Shown here: piece by piece, positions 8,277 through 17,184 of the stretch
How positions within the stretch are numbered: the stretch's first letter is position 1
Layout of the letters: every line of letters begins with the position of its first letter
Assembly: GCA_029219205.1 (NCBI GenBank)
Contig: JAQXSY010000121.1
Location: forward strand, 1-43,270
DNA length: 43,270 nucleotides
Reading direction: 5' to 3'
DNA from: Bacillota bacterium
GTDB taxonomy: Bacteria; Bacillota; Clostridia; Oscillospirales; CAG-272
Program-made: the position numbers and the translations under genes
Notes under the pieces: model-generated
Databases searched by the model: none
What the model was told of the DNA's origin: nothing
What the model saw: the letters and a program-made list of their open reading frames with translations, nothing else

Positions 8277-10443
8277 TATGGAAAGCAAACTCAAAGTCAG
8301 AAATCTGACAATATCATTTCGCACAACGGACGGCAAAGTGCAGGCGGTACGTGGCATAGATTTTGATTTAAACAAGGGCGAAACTCTTGCGATCGTCGGC
8401 GAATCCGGTTCCGGAAAGTCGGTTACGTCGAAAGCTATACTCGGCATTCTTGCCGGAAACTCGATTATTGAGGGCGGCGAAATCATATACGACGGCAAGG
8501 ATTTGCTTAAGATTTCCGAGGACGATTTTCATAAAATCCGCGGCGACAAAATTGCGATGATATTCCAGGATCCGATGTCGAGCCTTAATCCGATTGTCAG
8601 AATCGGAAAACAGCTTACTGAAGCGATGATCCTGAAGGGAAAGGCAAGGCAGAAGGAAAGCAAAAAATCATTCAATACGTATCTTGACGCGCTTAGAAAG
8701 CAGATGATTGCCGCAATTGCCGGAGACGATAAGGAAAAGGCAAAAGCGATTACCGAAAAATGCAATAATTTTAATAAGTTTGAATATAAGCATCTTGAAC
8801 TTGAATCTGAGTACAATAAGGCGCATGAATCCGCTGTCGAAGCTATTGACGAAGCCGAAGTCCTGATTTTTGAAATTGAGAAAAACGCCGCAACGGATCT
8901 GAATTTCAGACTTTCAAAGATATGTTCGCTTGCAAACGCTTCTGTTGAAAAATATGTTGTAAACGAAAAAGCGGATGAGCTTAAAACTCTGACAAGCGGC
9001 ATGAAATCTGCCTTCAAAAACGCAAAGCATACCGGAGATTATTCCGTTGTGTGCGATAAACTGCGCGGTATAAAGAAAATTCTTGAAGAAGCAGTTGCTT
9101 ATACAATGCCGAATTTCTTTGCATTGGGGTATTATTCAACTTTCAGCGGAAATCCGATACCGGACATTCCTGTTGACGAGCTGAATGCGAAAATGAGAAA
9201 ATACCTTGATGAGAATTTCATGCTTGATTTTATCAGCGATACCAAGAAGGCTGTTATTTATTCAGCAGAAAAGTCGTACAAAGAGAAAGCTGAGGCGGTG
9301 AATGTTCTGAAACAATACCGCGACGTTTTCACTCAGGAAAAGCTGGACAAGAAAAACTGTTACCGTATTCTTTCCGTATATGAAAAAGAGGTTATGGAAA
9401 GTCTGGACATACTTGATTTTACAAAGGACAGTCTTATCTATACTTTTTCATCCGGATTCAAAACAGAACTTGACAAATATTTTACCGGAAAGGTTAAGAA
9501 CGTTTCCGAACAGAAACGCTACGAGCGCCAAAAAGCCAAGCACGACCGACTGACCGCAAAAGGCAAAGAGCCGGACTGGAAGGTCGCCGCGGCACTTGTT
9601 ACAGACCTTGAAGGAGTAAAGACAAACCTTGTTCGCCAGATAGACCGGCTTATTGAGCACTACGATGAAATATTTGCACAAAGAGAAAACCGCGATTACG
9701 ATGCGGAATCCATTGCCGTTATCGATTATCTGAAAATGTGCGCTTCGGGAGTTGTCAATAAGGTGACAAAGACGATGGCGAAAAACCGTGCGCTCAAGCT
9801 TATGGAAGAGGTCGGCATTTCGGAGCCGAGAAAGAGATACAAACAATATCCTTTCGAGTTCTCAGGAGGTATGAGACAGCGAATCGTTATCGCGATTGCG
9901 CTTGCCGCCAATCCCGACATCCTTATCTGCGACGAGCCGACGACGGCGCTTGACGTTACGATACAGTCTCAGATTCTTGAGCTTATCAACAAATTAAAGA
10001 GAGAGAGAAATCTTTCCGTTATATTCATAACGCACGATCTTGGAGTTGTTGCAAACATGGCCGACCGAATTGCGGTTATGTATGCCGGTAAAATTGTTGA
10101 ATACGGAACTTCGGCCGACATATTCTATTCATCGGCACATCCGTATACATGGGCGCTGCTTTCTTCAATGCCGGATCTTGACACAAACGAAAAGCTCGAC
10201 GCGATTCCCGGAACGCCTCCGAATATGATTTATCCTCCCGAAGGAGACGCTTTTGCTCCGAGAAACAAATATGCGATGCAAATCGACTTTGAAAGACAGC
10301 CTCCGATGTTCAAAATCAGCGATACGCACTACGCTGCAACCTGGCTGCTGCATCCGGACGCACCGAAGGTCGATCCGCCGAAGATCATCACAGACAGAAT
10401 TGCAAGAATGAGGAAGAAGATGGAGGCACGGGATGGAGAATAA
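8269..10443 (+). CDS. oppD: Oligopeptide ABC transporter ATPase, OppD-like, with ~380-aa charged/helical insertion
   Basis: Walker A GESGSGKS; Q-loop MIFQDPMSSLNP; signature FSGGMRQR; Walker B ILICDEPTTALD; C-terminal PGTPPN oligopeptide-ABC extension. Insert lies between Q-loop and signature. Confidence 0.92.
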   Translation: MTDMESKLKVRNLTISFRTTDGKVQAVRGIDFDLNKGETLAIVGESGSGKSVTSKAILGILAGNSIIEGGEIIYDGKDLLKISEDDFHKIRGDKIAMIFQDPMSSLNPIVRIGKQLTEAMILKGKARQKESKKSFNTYLDALRKQMIAAIAGDDKEKAKAITEKCNNFNKFEYKHLELESEYNKAHESAVEAIDEAEVLIFEIEKNAATDLNFRLSKICSLANASVEKYVVNEKADELKTLTSGMKSAFKNAKHTGDYSVVCDKLRGIKKILEEAVAYTMPNFFALGYYSTFSGNPIPDIPVDELNAKMRKYLDENFMLDFISDTKKAVIYSAEKSYKEKAEAVNVLKQYRDVFTQEKLDKKNCYRILSVYEKEVMESLDILDFTKDSLIYTFSSGFKTELDKYFTGKVKNVSEQKRYERQKAKHDRLTAKGKEPDWKVAAALVTDLEGVKTNLVRQIDRLIEHYDEIFAQRENRDYDAESIAVIDYLKMCASGVVNKVTKTMAKNRALKLMEEVGISEPRKRYKQYPFEFSGGMRQRIVIAIALAANPDILICDEPTTALDVTIQSQILELINKLKRERNLSVIFITHDLGVVANMADRIAVMYAGKIVEYGTSADIFYSSAHPYTWALLSSMPDLDTNEKLDAIPGTPPNMIYPPEGDAFAPRNKYAMQIDFERQPPMFKISDTHYAATWLLHPDAPKVDPPKIITDRIARMRKKMEARDGE

Positions 10444-11632
10444 TCAGGAAGTATTGCTGAAAGTTGAGCATCTGTGTCAATTCTTCGGCGATAATAAGGC
10501 TGTTAACGATATTAGCTTTGATATCAAAAAAGGAGAAGTTCTCGGTCTTGTCGGAGAGTCCGGCTGCGGAAAAACCACAACCGGTCGTTCGATAATAAAG
10601 CTTTACGATATTACGTCCGGAAACATCTACTTTAAGGGAATAAGAATCGGCGCCGGCACGCTCTCGTATTATGAGGCGATTGAAAAAGCCAAGGCCGATT
10701 ATGCTGAGAAGGTAAAAAAGGATCCGTCTAAAAAGTCGGAGTACAAAGACGAGCTGAACCGTATCATTTCTGAGCAGAAAAAGGAAATCAAGTCTGCAAA
10801 GTATGACAAAAAACACTGCGACAGGGAATACAGACAGGAACTTGCGGCGAAAGCAAAAGAGAAATATCTTCCTCTTATAAACGCGGCTTCGGGCGAAGAG
10901 CAGAAAAGGCTTCGTACAGAATTGAACAACGAGCTCAGAAAAGCCAGAAAGTCACGTCTGATAACCAAAATTCAGATGATATTCCAGGATCCGTCCGCGT
11001 CTCTCGACCCCCGTATGACGGTTAAAGAAATTATTTCCGAGGGCCTTATAATACAGGGGGAAAGGGATAAGAAGGTAATAAATCAGAAGGTATACGAAAT
11101 GCTTGAGCTTGTCGGGCTGGTCCGTGAACACGCAAGCCGCTATCAGCACGAGTTTTCCGGCGGTCAGCGTCAGCGTATCGGCATCGCGAGATCTGTTATT
11201 ATGCAGCCTGAAATGATAATTGCGGATGAACCGGTTTCGGCGCTCGACGTGTCCATTCAGGCGCAGGTTATCAACCTTCTCAACGACCTTCGTCATGCGC
11301 TTGGCCTTACAATATTGTTTATCGCGCACGATCTTTCTGTTGTCAAGTATTTTTCCGACAGAATCGGGGTTATGTACAGCGGTAAACTGGTTGAGATCGC
11401 GCCTTCCGACGAGCTTTTCCTGAATCCCCTTCATCCCTATACGCGGTCATTGCTTTCTGCAATTCCGCTTCCTGACCCGGAGTACGAAAAGAACAGAAAA
11501 AGAACGGTATATAATCCGCTTGCCGATCATGACTATTCTGTTGAAAAGCCGGTGATGCGAGAGATCAAACCCGGTCATTTTGTAAGCTGCAATGAGGCTG
11601 AATTCAAGAAATATCTTGAAATATTAAAGTGA
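10433..11632 (+). CDS. oppF: Oligopeptide ABC transporter ATPase, OppF-like, with ~100-aa charged insertion before the Q-loop
   Basis: Walker A GESGCGKTT; MIFQDPSASLDPRM; signature EFSGGQRQRIGIAR; Walker B MIIADEPVSALD. Overlaps the end of oppD. Confidence 0.92.
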   Translation: MENNQEVLLKVEHLCQFFGDNKAVNDISFDIKKGEVLGLVGESGCGKTTTGRSIIKLYDITSGNIYFKGIRIGAGTLSYYEAIEKAKADYAEKVKKDPSKKSEYKDELNRIISEQKKEIKSAKYDKKHCDREYRQELAAKAKEKYLPLINAASGEEQKRLRTELNNELRKARKSRLITKIQMIFQDPSASLDPRMTVKEIISEGLIIQGERDKKVINQKVYEMLELVGLVREHASRYQHEFSGGQRQRIGIARSVIMQPEMIIADEPVSALDVSIQAQVINLLNDLRHALGLTILFIAHDLSVVKYFSDRIGVMYSGKLVEIAPSDELFLNPLHPYTRSLLSAIPLPDPEYEKNRKRTVYNPLADHDYSVEKPVMREIKPGHFVSCNEAEFKKYLEILK

Positions 11633-11650
11633 AGCGAGATACGTACGTAT

Positions 11651-12055
11651 ATGGTCGGGCGTAAAGGTATAGTCAGATATGTTAGACCGCTAATATTCGC
11701 AGCGCTGATATTTTTGTTTTGCGTTTATTGGGAAAAGCTGTTTTCTCAGAGCGGTGCCAAGGAAATAATTGGCACTTTGTCTGACTGTTTTCTCATACCC
11801 GGAGTAATGCTTGCGGGAGCAGGCGGAATCAGCTGGGCTGCAAAATTCGGAACGCTGGATATGCTCTCTTTCGGGTTTAAGAGTTTTTTCGGTCACTTCA
11901 TAAAGTCGCTTTCGGCAGATATGCCGAGAACATTTTATGATTACAAAACCGAAAGGGCGGAGAAAAGAAAAAAATGGCACAGTGAGACGCTTATAACCGG
12001 TTTGGTATTTATTGCGGTGAGCGTTTTGCTTCTGGTTGTATATTCCGTAATTTAA
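11651..12055 (+). CDS. DUF3899-like small membrane protein
   Basis: 134 aa with about 3 TM segments, 19 nt after oppF; motif LSDCFLIPGVMLAGAGGISWAAKFGTLDMLSFG. Confidence 0.6.
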   Translation: MVGRKGIVRYVRPLIFAALIFLFCVYWEKLFSQSGAKEIIGTLSDCFLIPGVMLAGAGGISWAAKFGTLDMLSFGFKSFFGHFIKSLSADMPRTFYDYKTERAEKRKKWHSETLITGLVFIAVSVLLLVVYSVI

Positions 12056-12092
12056 TCCTATGCCGCAGCTTTTTGTCTGCGGCATAGGATTA
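12053..12092 (+). terminator. Stem-loop terminator at the end of the opp operon
   Basis: 16-bp perfect stem taatcctatgccgcag / ctgcggcataggatta with 8-nt loop. Confidence 0.75.
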
Positions 12093-12098
12093 AACTTT

Positions 12099-12159
12099 AA
12101 TATTTACATTTGTAAATATTAAAAAAACTATTGAAAAAAATAAGATTGTGTGGTATTAT
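12099..12159 (+). promoter_or_regulatory. sigma-A promoter with upstream palindromic operator-like site
   Basis: Palindrome aatatttaca-tt-tgtaaatatt (12099-12120), then TTGAAA (12131-12136), 17-nt spacer, TATTAT (12154-12159). Confidence 0.65.
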
Positions 12160-12267
12160 AAGGTGAGGTTGTTTATATATATATTGTGTATGTATATATA
12201 AATCGTTGAATTTTTATACGTTTACAGCTTAAGGCTCAAACAAGACACAAGAGAAAGGAACAATAGC

Positions 12268-15200
12268 ATGAAAAAACGATTTATGTGCCTGTTTATGGCG
12301 ATGCTGATGGTCTTTACAATGATTCCTCTGACGGCTATGGCGGCGGAAAATCCGACGCTTCCTTCAGGGACGGTGACCGCGAAAAAAACAGCTTCGGGTC
12401 CCGACGCAGACGGAAATTATACAATTACACTTACCGTACAGGGCAAAGACGTTGAAGCGTCGGATTTAAAAAACATTGACGTTGTCCTTGTCGTCGACAA
12501 CTCAGGAAGCATGGGCAGCGACGTAAAGTGCGGCTGCAGTACAGATTTGTTTATTAAGCATGAATATATTTCATGGGAATGGTTCATTATTTTTATCCCG
12601 GTCAGAAAAACCGAGTATATTTGTCCGGATTGCGGAGAGCGGTATGACAAGATACCGTCCGGCGGCGTTTGTACGGGATATAAGAGCCGACTCAGTGCCG
12701 CGAAATCCGTCGCAAAGGCTTTTGCTGAAAAAATGCTTGAGTCTAATACCGGAGATGATACCGACAATCGCGTATCTGTTATCGGATTTTCCCATAACAA
12801 AGAAAGCGGCGGCGCCAATGACAAGGGCGCAATCAAAGTTTTTCAGAATCTCACGAATGTACTTAACGACATAACGAGTGCTCTCAATAAAATGAAAGCC
12901 GAAGGCGGAACGAACTATTCTGCGGCGCTTCAGAAGGCATACGAAACTCTCAATGCCAGAACCGACACCGAAAAGAGAACCCGCAAGGCATACGTTATCT
13001 TTATTTCTGACGGAGCGCCGGGCTATAGCGGCAATTCGATCAAAGACCGTAATTGGAACGGCTGGGAGCAGGCTGCGGCGATTAAAGGAGCCGGCATTGA
13101 GCTTTACACAATCGGAATTCAGCTTGGTGAAAAAGAAAGCGAATACCTGAAGAGCCTTGCGTCCGCACCGCAGAGTCAGCATTATAAGAATGTTGTCGGC
13201 GATAATTACAAAAAACAGCTCGAAGATATTCTGACAAAGTGGGCAAATCAGATTCAGGGTACTCACGCCGGGACGAACGCCGTATTGACCGATATTGTTA
13301 ACACCGACGTTTTTGACATAGTTTCCGCTTCCGGAGCGACTGTCGGCGCGGATGGAAAGACTGTCGTATGGAATATCGGAGATATTACGGAAACCACGCA
13401 GACCTTAAACATCGTTATAAAGCCTAAGCCGGGCAAGTTTGGCGAAGTTAATACAAATAAGGACGTTAACCTGAAGTATACGGATTATACTGGTGAAGAC
13501 AAGGTAATTGGTAAAGAGAAGATAGGAGACCCCAAGGTCACGCTTCCCGGACCGATTATCGAAGGCGTTTCCGTTATGCTTCACTGCGAAACCTCAAGCA
13601 ACCATTCTTCCGCAGGTTCGCACACGTTTAATCTCATTCAGGGATCATATACCGTCTCAGAAAATCCCGACGGAACGCTTACGCTGACGGTAAATGCCGC
13701 AAAGTATGTTGAAGAGTACAATAAAACCGTGACCTTTAAGCCCGGTTCCGGCGCAAGCGGCCACACGGTGCTCAGCACAACAAAATATCCCGATCCTCAG
13801 ACGATGGTTCTCGTACTTAATGACGGCAAATGGGTGCCGAAAGGCAATAAATCTATTGTTTTCCACATTAAGTGCGGAAATTACCAGATAACCGACATTT
13901 CCAAAACCGTTGTTCTCAGCGTGTCTGATTTACCTGAGGACGTTGCACGTACTCTTTCGTCGTATACAATAACATATCCGACGCTCAAAAACGGCGTTCC
14001 TCATGTCGCGACGATTGAAACCGGAAAGTCGTATACGTTCGTATTTAAGATAGTAGTTTCCGGAGATCCCGGTGCTGAAGTCACAATAACCGATGACAAA
14101 GCTACGTTTTTGACTCCGGCTACCGGTACAGTCGGCGAAGACGGAACATTTACCGCTTATGTTGTCAGAAGCTATACTTCCGGTGACGCTGTTTATGAAA
14201 ACGAAGTGTACAGTTTTTCGAACTTTGCTTCAGCCGGCGGAAAGAATGATAAAGAAGAAATTATTATCGATAAGATTATTGAGACCAAAAAAATAATTGT
14301 AACGATAAAAGAAAACGGCGGCGAGTATTTTTATAAAGGCAGCGACATTAAGGTTTCCGGTTACGAGATAATATCCATAAGCGACACTAGATATACGAAA
14401 GAGGATTTTGAGTTTATCGGTACCGACGCCGACAAAACGGTTAGCGGAAAGAATGCCGGTACATACGGAATGAACCTTAAGCCGGAACATTTCCGAAATA
14501 AAAATGACAAATTCAGCAATGTTGAATTTGTTATTGTAGACAATTCGCTGATAATTAAGCCGCTTGACGTAACGATTATTTCGGCAGACGCATCGAAAAC
14601 TTACGACGGAAAGCCTCTTGTTAAGCATGATGCGAAAGTCAGCGGTTTTATCGACGGAGAAGGCGTTGATATTACATTTACCGGAACAATCACCGACGTG
14701 GGAAGAGTAGATAATTCCTTTACGTATAAGGCTAAAGACGGGACTGTTCTCGGAAACTACAGTATTAAAGAAACAAAAGGAAAACTTGAAATTACCAAGC
14801 GCGACGTAGTGCTTGAATCGGATACGCTTTCTAAAAAATACGACCGTCAGCCGCTCGTTAACGGTTCTACTCCGCTTAAGACGGAGACCGGCTGGGCAGA
14901 CGGCGAAGGCGCTACTTACAATTTTACCGGCACAATAACTGCCACCGGCTCGATTGACAACGCATTTGATGTTGTTCTTAAAGCCGGGACAAAAGAAACA
15001 AACTACAATATAAAAAAATATTACGGAAAGCTTATAGTAACAGCTGAAACCGAAAAAGTAACTGTTACTATTACAGAAAACAGCGGCAAGTATACTTACG
15101 ACGGTTCTGAAAAGACCGTAAAGGATTATACTGTTGTTTCAAGCAACCCGCTTTATACCGAAGATGATTTTGAATTTACCGGAAGCGCCGTAGTAAAAGC

Positions 15201-16950
15201 AACCGACGCAGGAAAATATCCGATGCAGCTTAAACCGTCGGATTTTACAAACAAAAATACTGCGTTTACAAACGTTGAGTTTGTTATTAAAGATGGCGAG
15301 CTCGTAATTGAAGCGCGCACTCTTATACTTGAGTCCGCAACGCTGACAAAAACATATGACACCTATCCCCTTGTTAACGGCGATACTCCGCTTGTAACCG
15401 AAACCGGATGGGTGGAAGGCGAAGGCGCAACTTACCGTTTTACAGGTTCTCAGGTGGAGATCGGAGAAAGCGCTAACTCATTTGAAGTGATAGCAAACTC
15501 CAACACAAAACTTAGCAACTATAACATCCAGAAAAAAGAAGGCAAACTCAAGGTAACTGAGGAAAAAATCGTTACAGTTGAGATACCGTTTGTTAAGGAA
15601 GTTGTCCGCGGCGGCAGCAGCAAACCCGGTTCCATGAAATTTGATTTTCTTGTTTACGGATTTGTAAACAGTGATATCGCTTCCTATGCGACGGTTACAG
15701 AGTCTCGGATAGCAACAAACGGTACCGGTAAATTCAACGGCGTAATAAAAATCAGCGTTCCCGAAAGTAAGTTGCCTGCGCTTGCCGAAGGATTCTTTAT
15801 CAGGGAAAAGAATCCCGGTACAAAAAATTGGAAATATTCCAATTCTGTTTTCTTTGTAAAAGCTGAGAAATCCGATAACAGCGAATATGAATTTAAGACA
15901 TATTCATCTGTAAATACGGATACCTCGATCAGCGCACGTTTTGTCAACACATATACTTATTCGCCTGTCATTCCTCCGATAATTATTCATTTCAAATTAC
16001 AGATAACGAAGGTTGATGAGGCAAATCCCGACATTCTGCTTGGCGGCGCAGTATTTGATCTTTATTTCAAGGGTAACGATAAGGATGTAAAGATCGGCAG
16101 ATACGTAACCGCAGTCAACGGTGTGGCAACTGCGACGGTTTATTCCGCGGGCGAGTATTACTGGGTTGAGGTAACGCCTCCCACAGGTTATAACCTTGAT
16201 ACGTCAAATCATTACGCAAACACCTGGAACAAAACTGCGATAACGGTAACAAACAAGAAGACAGAGACTCCTCCGGAGCTTAACAGCGGTGACCACGTTG
16301 CATTTGTAATCGGTTACGATGACGGACTGATTCATCCGGAAGCAAATATTACACGTGCAGAAGCTGTTACCATCTTCTTCAGATTGCTTAACGACGATAT
16401 CAGAAACGCCAACATGACAAAGGTCAATAGTTTTTCCGACGTAAATGAGGGACAATGGTTCAATACTGCAATTTCCACAATGGCAAAGCTGGGAATAGTT
16501 TTCGGTCGTTCGGACGGAACCTTTGGACCTAACGAATACATTACGCGCGGTGAATTTGCAGCAATGGCGGCGCGCTTTGACGGTAATTCGAACTACGAAA
16601 AGGCAGACTTTAGCGATATAACCGGTCACTGGGCAGCTGATGAAATAAGCAAAGCGGCTGCAAACGGTTGGCTCAAAGGCTATACCGACGGTTCGTTCAA
16701 GCCGGATCAGGCAATTACAAGAGCGGAAGCAATGGCGCTTGTAAACCGTGTGCTCGGCAGAAATCCGGAATCTGAAGCGGATCTTCACGCCGATATGATC
16801 AGGTGGGCGGACAATATGGATACCTCCAGCTGGTATTATCTCGACGTTCAGGAAGCAACAAACAGTCACAATTACAACCGCAGGACAAATGGCAAGGAGT
16901 ATTGGACTGAAATAACCGAAGCTCCCGATTGGGCAAATATCGAAAAGTAA
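12268..16950 (+). CDS. S-layer-anchored adhesin-like surface protein: VWA + MBG/YDG-like repeats + pilin-isopeptide and SpaA-like domains + SLH domains
   Basis: Signal peptide; MIDAS DNSGSMG; repeated SKTYDGKPLV/KKYDRQPLV/KTYDTYPLV; SpaA-like LQITKVDEANPDILLGGAVFDLY...PPTGYNLD; SLH motifs (FSDVNEGQWFNTAISTMAKLGIVFGRSDGTFGPNEYITRGEFAAMAARF, FSDITGHWAADEISKAAANGWLKGYTDGSFKPDQAITRAEAMALVNR). Confidence 0.9.
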   Translation: MKKRFMCLFMAMLMVFTMIPLTAMAAENPTLPSGTVTAKKTASGPDADGNYTITLTVQGKDVEASDLKNIDVVLVVDNSGSMGSDVKCGCSTDLFIKHEYISWEWFIIFIPVRKTEYICPDCGERYDKIPSGGVCTGYKSRLSAAKSVAKAFAEKMLESNTGDDTDNRVSVIGFSHNKESGGANDKGAIKVFQNLTNVLNDITSALNKMKAEGGTNYSAALQKAYETLNARTDTEKRTRKAYVIFISDGAPGYSGNSIKDRNWNGWEQAAAIKGAGIELYTIGIQLGEKESEYLKSLASAPQSQHYKNVVGDNYKKQLEDILTKWANQIQGTHAGTNAVLTDIVNTDVFDIVSASGATVGADGKTVVWNIGDITETTQTLNIVIKPKPGKFGEVNTNKDVNLKYTDYTGEDKVIGKEKIGDPKVTLPGPIIEGVSVMLHCETSSNHSSAGSHTFNLIQGSYTVSENPDGTLTLTVNAAKYVEEYNKTVTFKPGSGASGHTVLSTTKYPDPQTMVLVLNDGKWVPKGNKSIVFHIKCGNYQITDISKTVVLSVSDLPEDVARTLSSYTITYPTLKNGVPHVATIETGKSYTFVFKIVVSGDPGAEVTITDDKATFLTPATGTVGEDGTFTAYVVRSYTSGDAVYENEVYSFSNFASAGGKNDKEEIIIDKIIETKKIIVTIKENGGEYFYKGSDIKVSGYEIISISDTRYTKEDFEFIGTDADKTVSGKNAGTYGMNLKPEHFRNKNDKFSNVEFVIVDNSLIIKPLDVTIISADASKTYDGKPLVKHDAKVSGFIDGEGVDITFTGTITDVGRVDNSFTYKAKDGTVLGNYSIKETKGKLEITKRDVVLESDTLSKKYDRQPLVNGSTPLKTETGWADGEGATYNFTGTITATGSIDNAFDVVLKAGTKETNYNIKKYYGKLIVTAETEKVTVTITENSGKYTYDGSEKTVKDYTVVSSNPLYTEDDFEFTGSAVVKATDAGKYPMQLKPSDFTNKNTAFTNVEFVIKDGELVIEARTLILESATLTKTYDTYPLVNGDTPLVTETGWVEGEGATYRFTGSQVEIGESANSFEVIANSNTKLSNYNIQKKEGKLKVTEEKIVTVEIPFVKEVVRGGSSKPGSMKFDFLVYGFVNSDIASYATVTESRIATNGTGKFNGVIKISVPESKLPALAEGFFIREKNPGTKNWKYSNSVFFVKAEKSDNSEYEFKTYSSVNTDTSISARFVNTYTYSPVIPPIIIHFKLQITKVDEANPDILLGGAVFDLYFKGNDKDVKIGRYVTAVNGVATATVYSAGEYYWVEVTPPTGYNLDTSNHYANTWNKTAITVTNKKTETPPELNSGDHVAFVIGYDDGLIHPEANITRAEAVTIFFRLLNDDIRNANMTKVNSFSDVNEGQWFNTAISTMAKLGIVFGRSDGTFGPNEYITRGEFAAMAARFDGNSNYEKADFSDITGHWAADEISKAAANGWLKGYTDGSFKPDQAITRAEAMALVNRVLGRNPESEADLHADMIRWADNMDTSSWYYLDVQEATNSHNYNRRTNGKEYWTEITEAPDWANIEK

Positions 16951-16975
16951 TTATTCAGAAAATCATATCAACAGA

Positions 16976-17011
16976 AAAGCACGGGAAAACAGATCTGTTT
17001 TCCCGTGCTTT
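16976..17011 (+). terminator. Terminator of the surface protein gene
   Basis: 36-nt perfect palindrome aaagcacgggaaaacagat/atctgttttcccgtgcttt, followed by T-rich tatttgttttt. Confidence 0.8.
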
Positions 17012-17122
17012 ATTTGTTTTTGCAAAAATGCAATTTTTGAACATTATATAAATTTTAAACGCAGATTTTTTTCCGAGAACTGTTTTTAATTCGGAATATC
17101 TGGGCATATCCGTTATAAAAAG

Positions 17123-17162
17123 CGCGCAGAGGTTTAACCGCTCCGGCTTTCCCCTCTGCGCG
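17123..17162 (-). terminator. Stem-loop terminator of the aldose-epimerase-side transcript
   Basis: cgcgcagagg ... cctctgcgcg; on the minus strand followed by gctttttat. Confidence 0.55.
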
Positions 17163-17184
17163 TAAATTTTTTAACTTTAAATTG

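Noticed and set aside
8635-9780. OppD insertion considered as an intein or mobile element
   Set aside because: No intein splice-junction motifs (Cys/Ser at start, HN at end) or homing-endonuclease motifs seen; it reads as a charged helical domain.
12268-16950. VWA/SLH protein considered as a polymorphic toxin or contact-dependent system
   Set aside because: No toxin domain, pretoxin motif or immunity gene; the C-terminus is SLH, consistent with a surface adhesin.
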